From positions 83,521 through 147,520 of the forward strand of contig NZ_VDFW01000017.1 in assembly GCF_006152065.1 (NCBI RefSeq): 64,000 nt of DNA, given 5' to 3'. The stretch's first letter is position 1, and each line of letters opens with the position of its first letter. The notes beneath the pieces were generated by a model. The model was not told the origin of the DNA and did not search any database. It saw nothing but the letters and a program-made list of their open reading frames with translations. Both the position numbers and the translations under genes were made by a program. The stretch comes from Amycolatopsis alkalitolerans (lineage in GTDB: Bacteria; Actinomycetota; Actinomycetes; Mycobacteriales; Pseudonocardiaceae). Below are positions 63,862 to 64,000 of the stretch, piece by piece.

Positions 63862-63900
63862 GGCGGGCCGCCGGGCGCTACGGCGAACCGGCGGCCTGCC
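63862..63900. terminator. strong hairpin between MFS and sucD
   Basis: GGCGGGCCGCCGG (63862-63874) pairs with CCGGCGGCCTGCC (63888-63900) over 13 bp with one G-T pair, loop 13 nt, followed by TTTCTCTATTT. It lies between convergent genes, so it may act in both directions. Confidence 0.75.
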
Positions 63901-63906
63901 GTTTCT

Positions 63907-63999
63907 CTATTTCTGAATGGCTTTCCGTGCCAGTGCGGCGGTTTCGGATGGTGTTTTGCCGACTTTGACGCCTGCGGTTTCGAGGGCTTGTTTTTTGGC
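63907..63999 (-). CDS. sucD: succinyl-CoA synthetase alpha subunit, C-terminal fragment
   Basis: Thirty-one in-frame codons, ending in TAG at 63909-63907, read AKKQALETAGVKVGKTPSET and then AALARKAIQK. This is the well-conserved C-terminal end of SucD, which with SucC interconverts succinyl-CoA and succinate in the TCA cycle. The rest lies beyond the window. Its use of AAA and CAA codons is unusual for such a GC-rich genome. Confidence 0.75.
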   Translation of the reverse strand, partial: AKKQALETAGVKVGKTPSETAALARKAIQK

Positions 64000-64000
64000 T

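Overview
The window is very GC-rich actinobacterial chromosome, most like a Pseudonocardiaceae genome of the Amycolatopsis type. Supporting signs are the mycobacterium-like gene neighbourhoods (pknL / Rv2175c-like / idsA2 / metF; DUF3046 - recA - recX - gluABCD - miaB - Rv2732c-like; Rv0250c-like - sdhCAB), an F420-type LLM oxidoreductase, DinB/mycothiol-type proteins, WS/DGAT and MMPL proteins, and many genes whose start codon lies 6-8 nt after a TANNNT hexamer (leaderless mRNA). Almost all of the window is ordinary chromosomal sequence. No IS element, prophage, CRISPR array, rRNA or tRNA was found.

Layout. 1-5.3 kb: end of gltB, gltD, an MMPL exporter and aroG. 5.4-15.7 kb: a pknL neighbourhood with a 2'-5' RNA ligase-like protein, WS/DGAT behind a tiny cysteine-containing leaderless ORF, pknL, an Rv2175c-like DNA-binding protein, a frameshifted MFS gene, a CGNR regulator, an LLM oxidoreductase, an idsA2-crtI pair and a PIG-L deacetylase. 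15.7-29 kb: hydrolase, LysR/symporter pair, metF, DUF885, EamA/GNAT/YbaK genes, a MocR regulator, a LexA-box-controlled HEPN plus DinB-fold operon, and an ACT-GNAT acetyltransferase. 29-40 kb: def, lhr, a membrane-anchored Hsp70-like protein, DUF3046, intein-containing recA, and recX. 40-51 kb: lipase maturation factor, Entner-Doudoroff edd-eda, the Sdh1-type operon, and a ROK regulator facing a GH63 glucosylglycerate hydrolase. 51-57 kb: gluABCD, mazEF, miaB. 57-64 kb: methyltransferase, CPA1 antiporter, a TetR/GH3 beta-glucosidase unit with a perfect operator, an MFS transporter, and the tail of sucD.

DNA-damage control is a recurring theme. LexA boxes precede recA and the HEPN operon. recA also has a RecA-NDp (PafBC-type) promoter, and lhr has a similar but imperfect one.

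The intergenic space holds several repeat families: 21-bp GAGTTCGACGTTC units (about 15 at 28.9 kb, 5 at 39.0 kb, variants elsewhere), a 32-33 bp minisatellite after recX, GTGAGGG hairpins after aroG, and two copies of a 92-93 nt element with covarying terminal arms and a conserved internal loop. That last element, at 16512-16604 and 34424-34515, is the best candidate for something undescribed.
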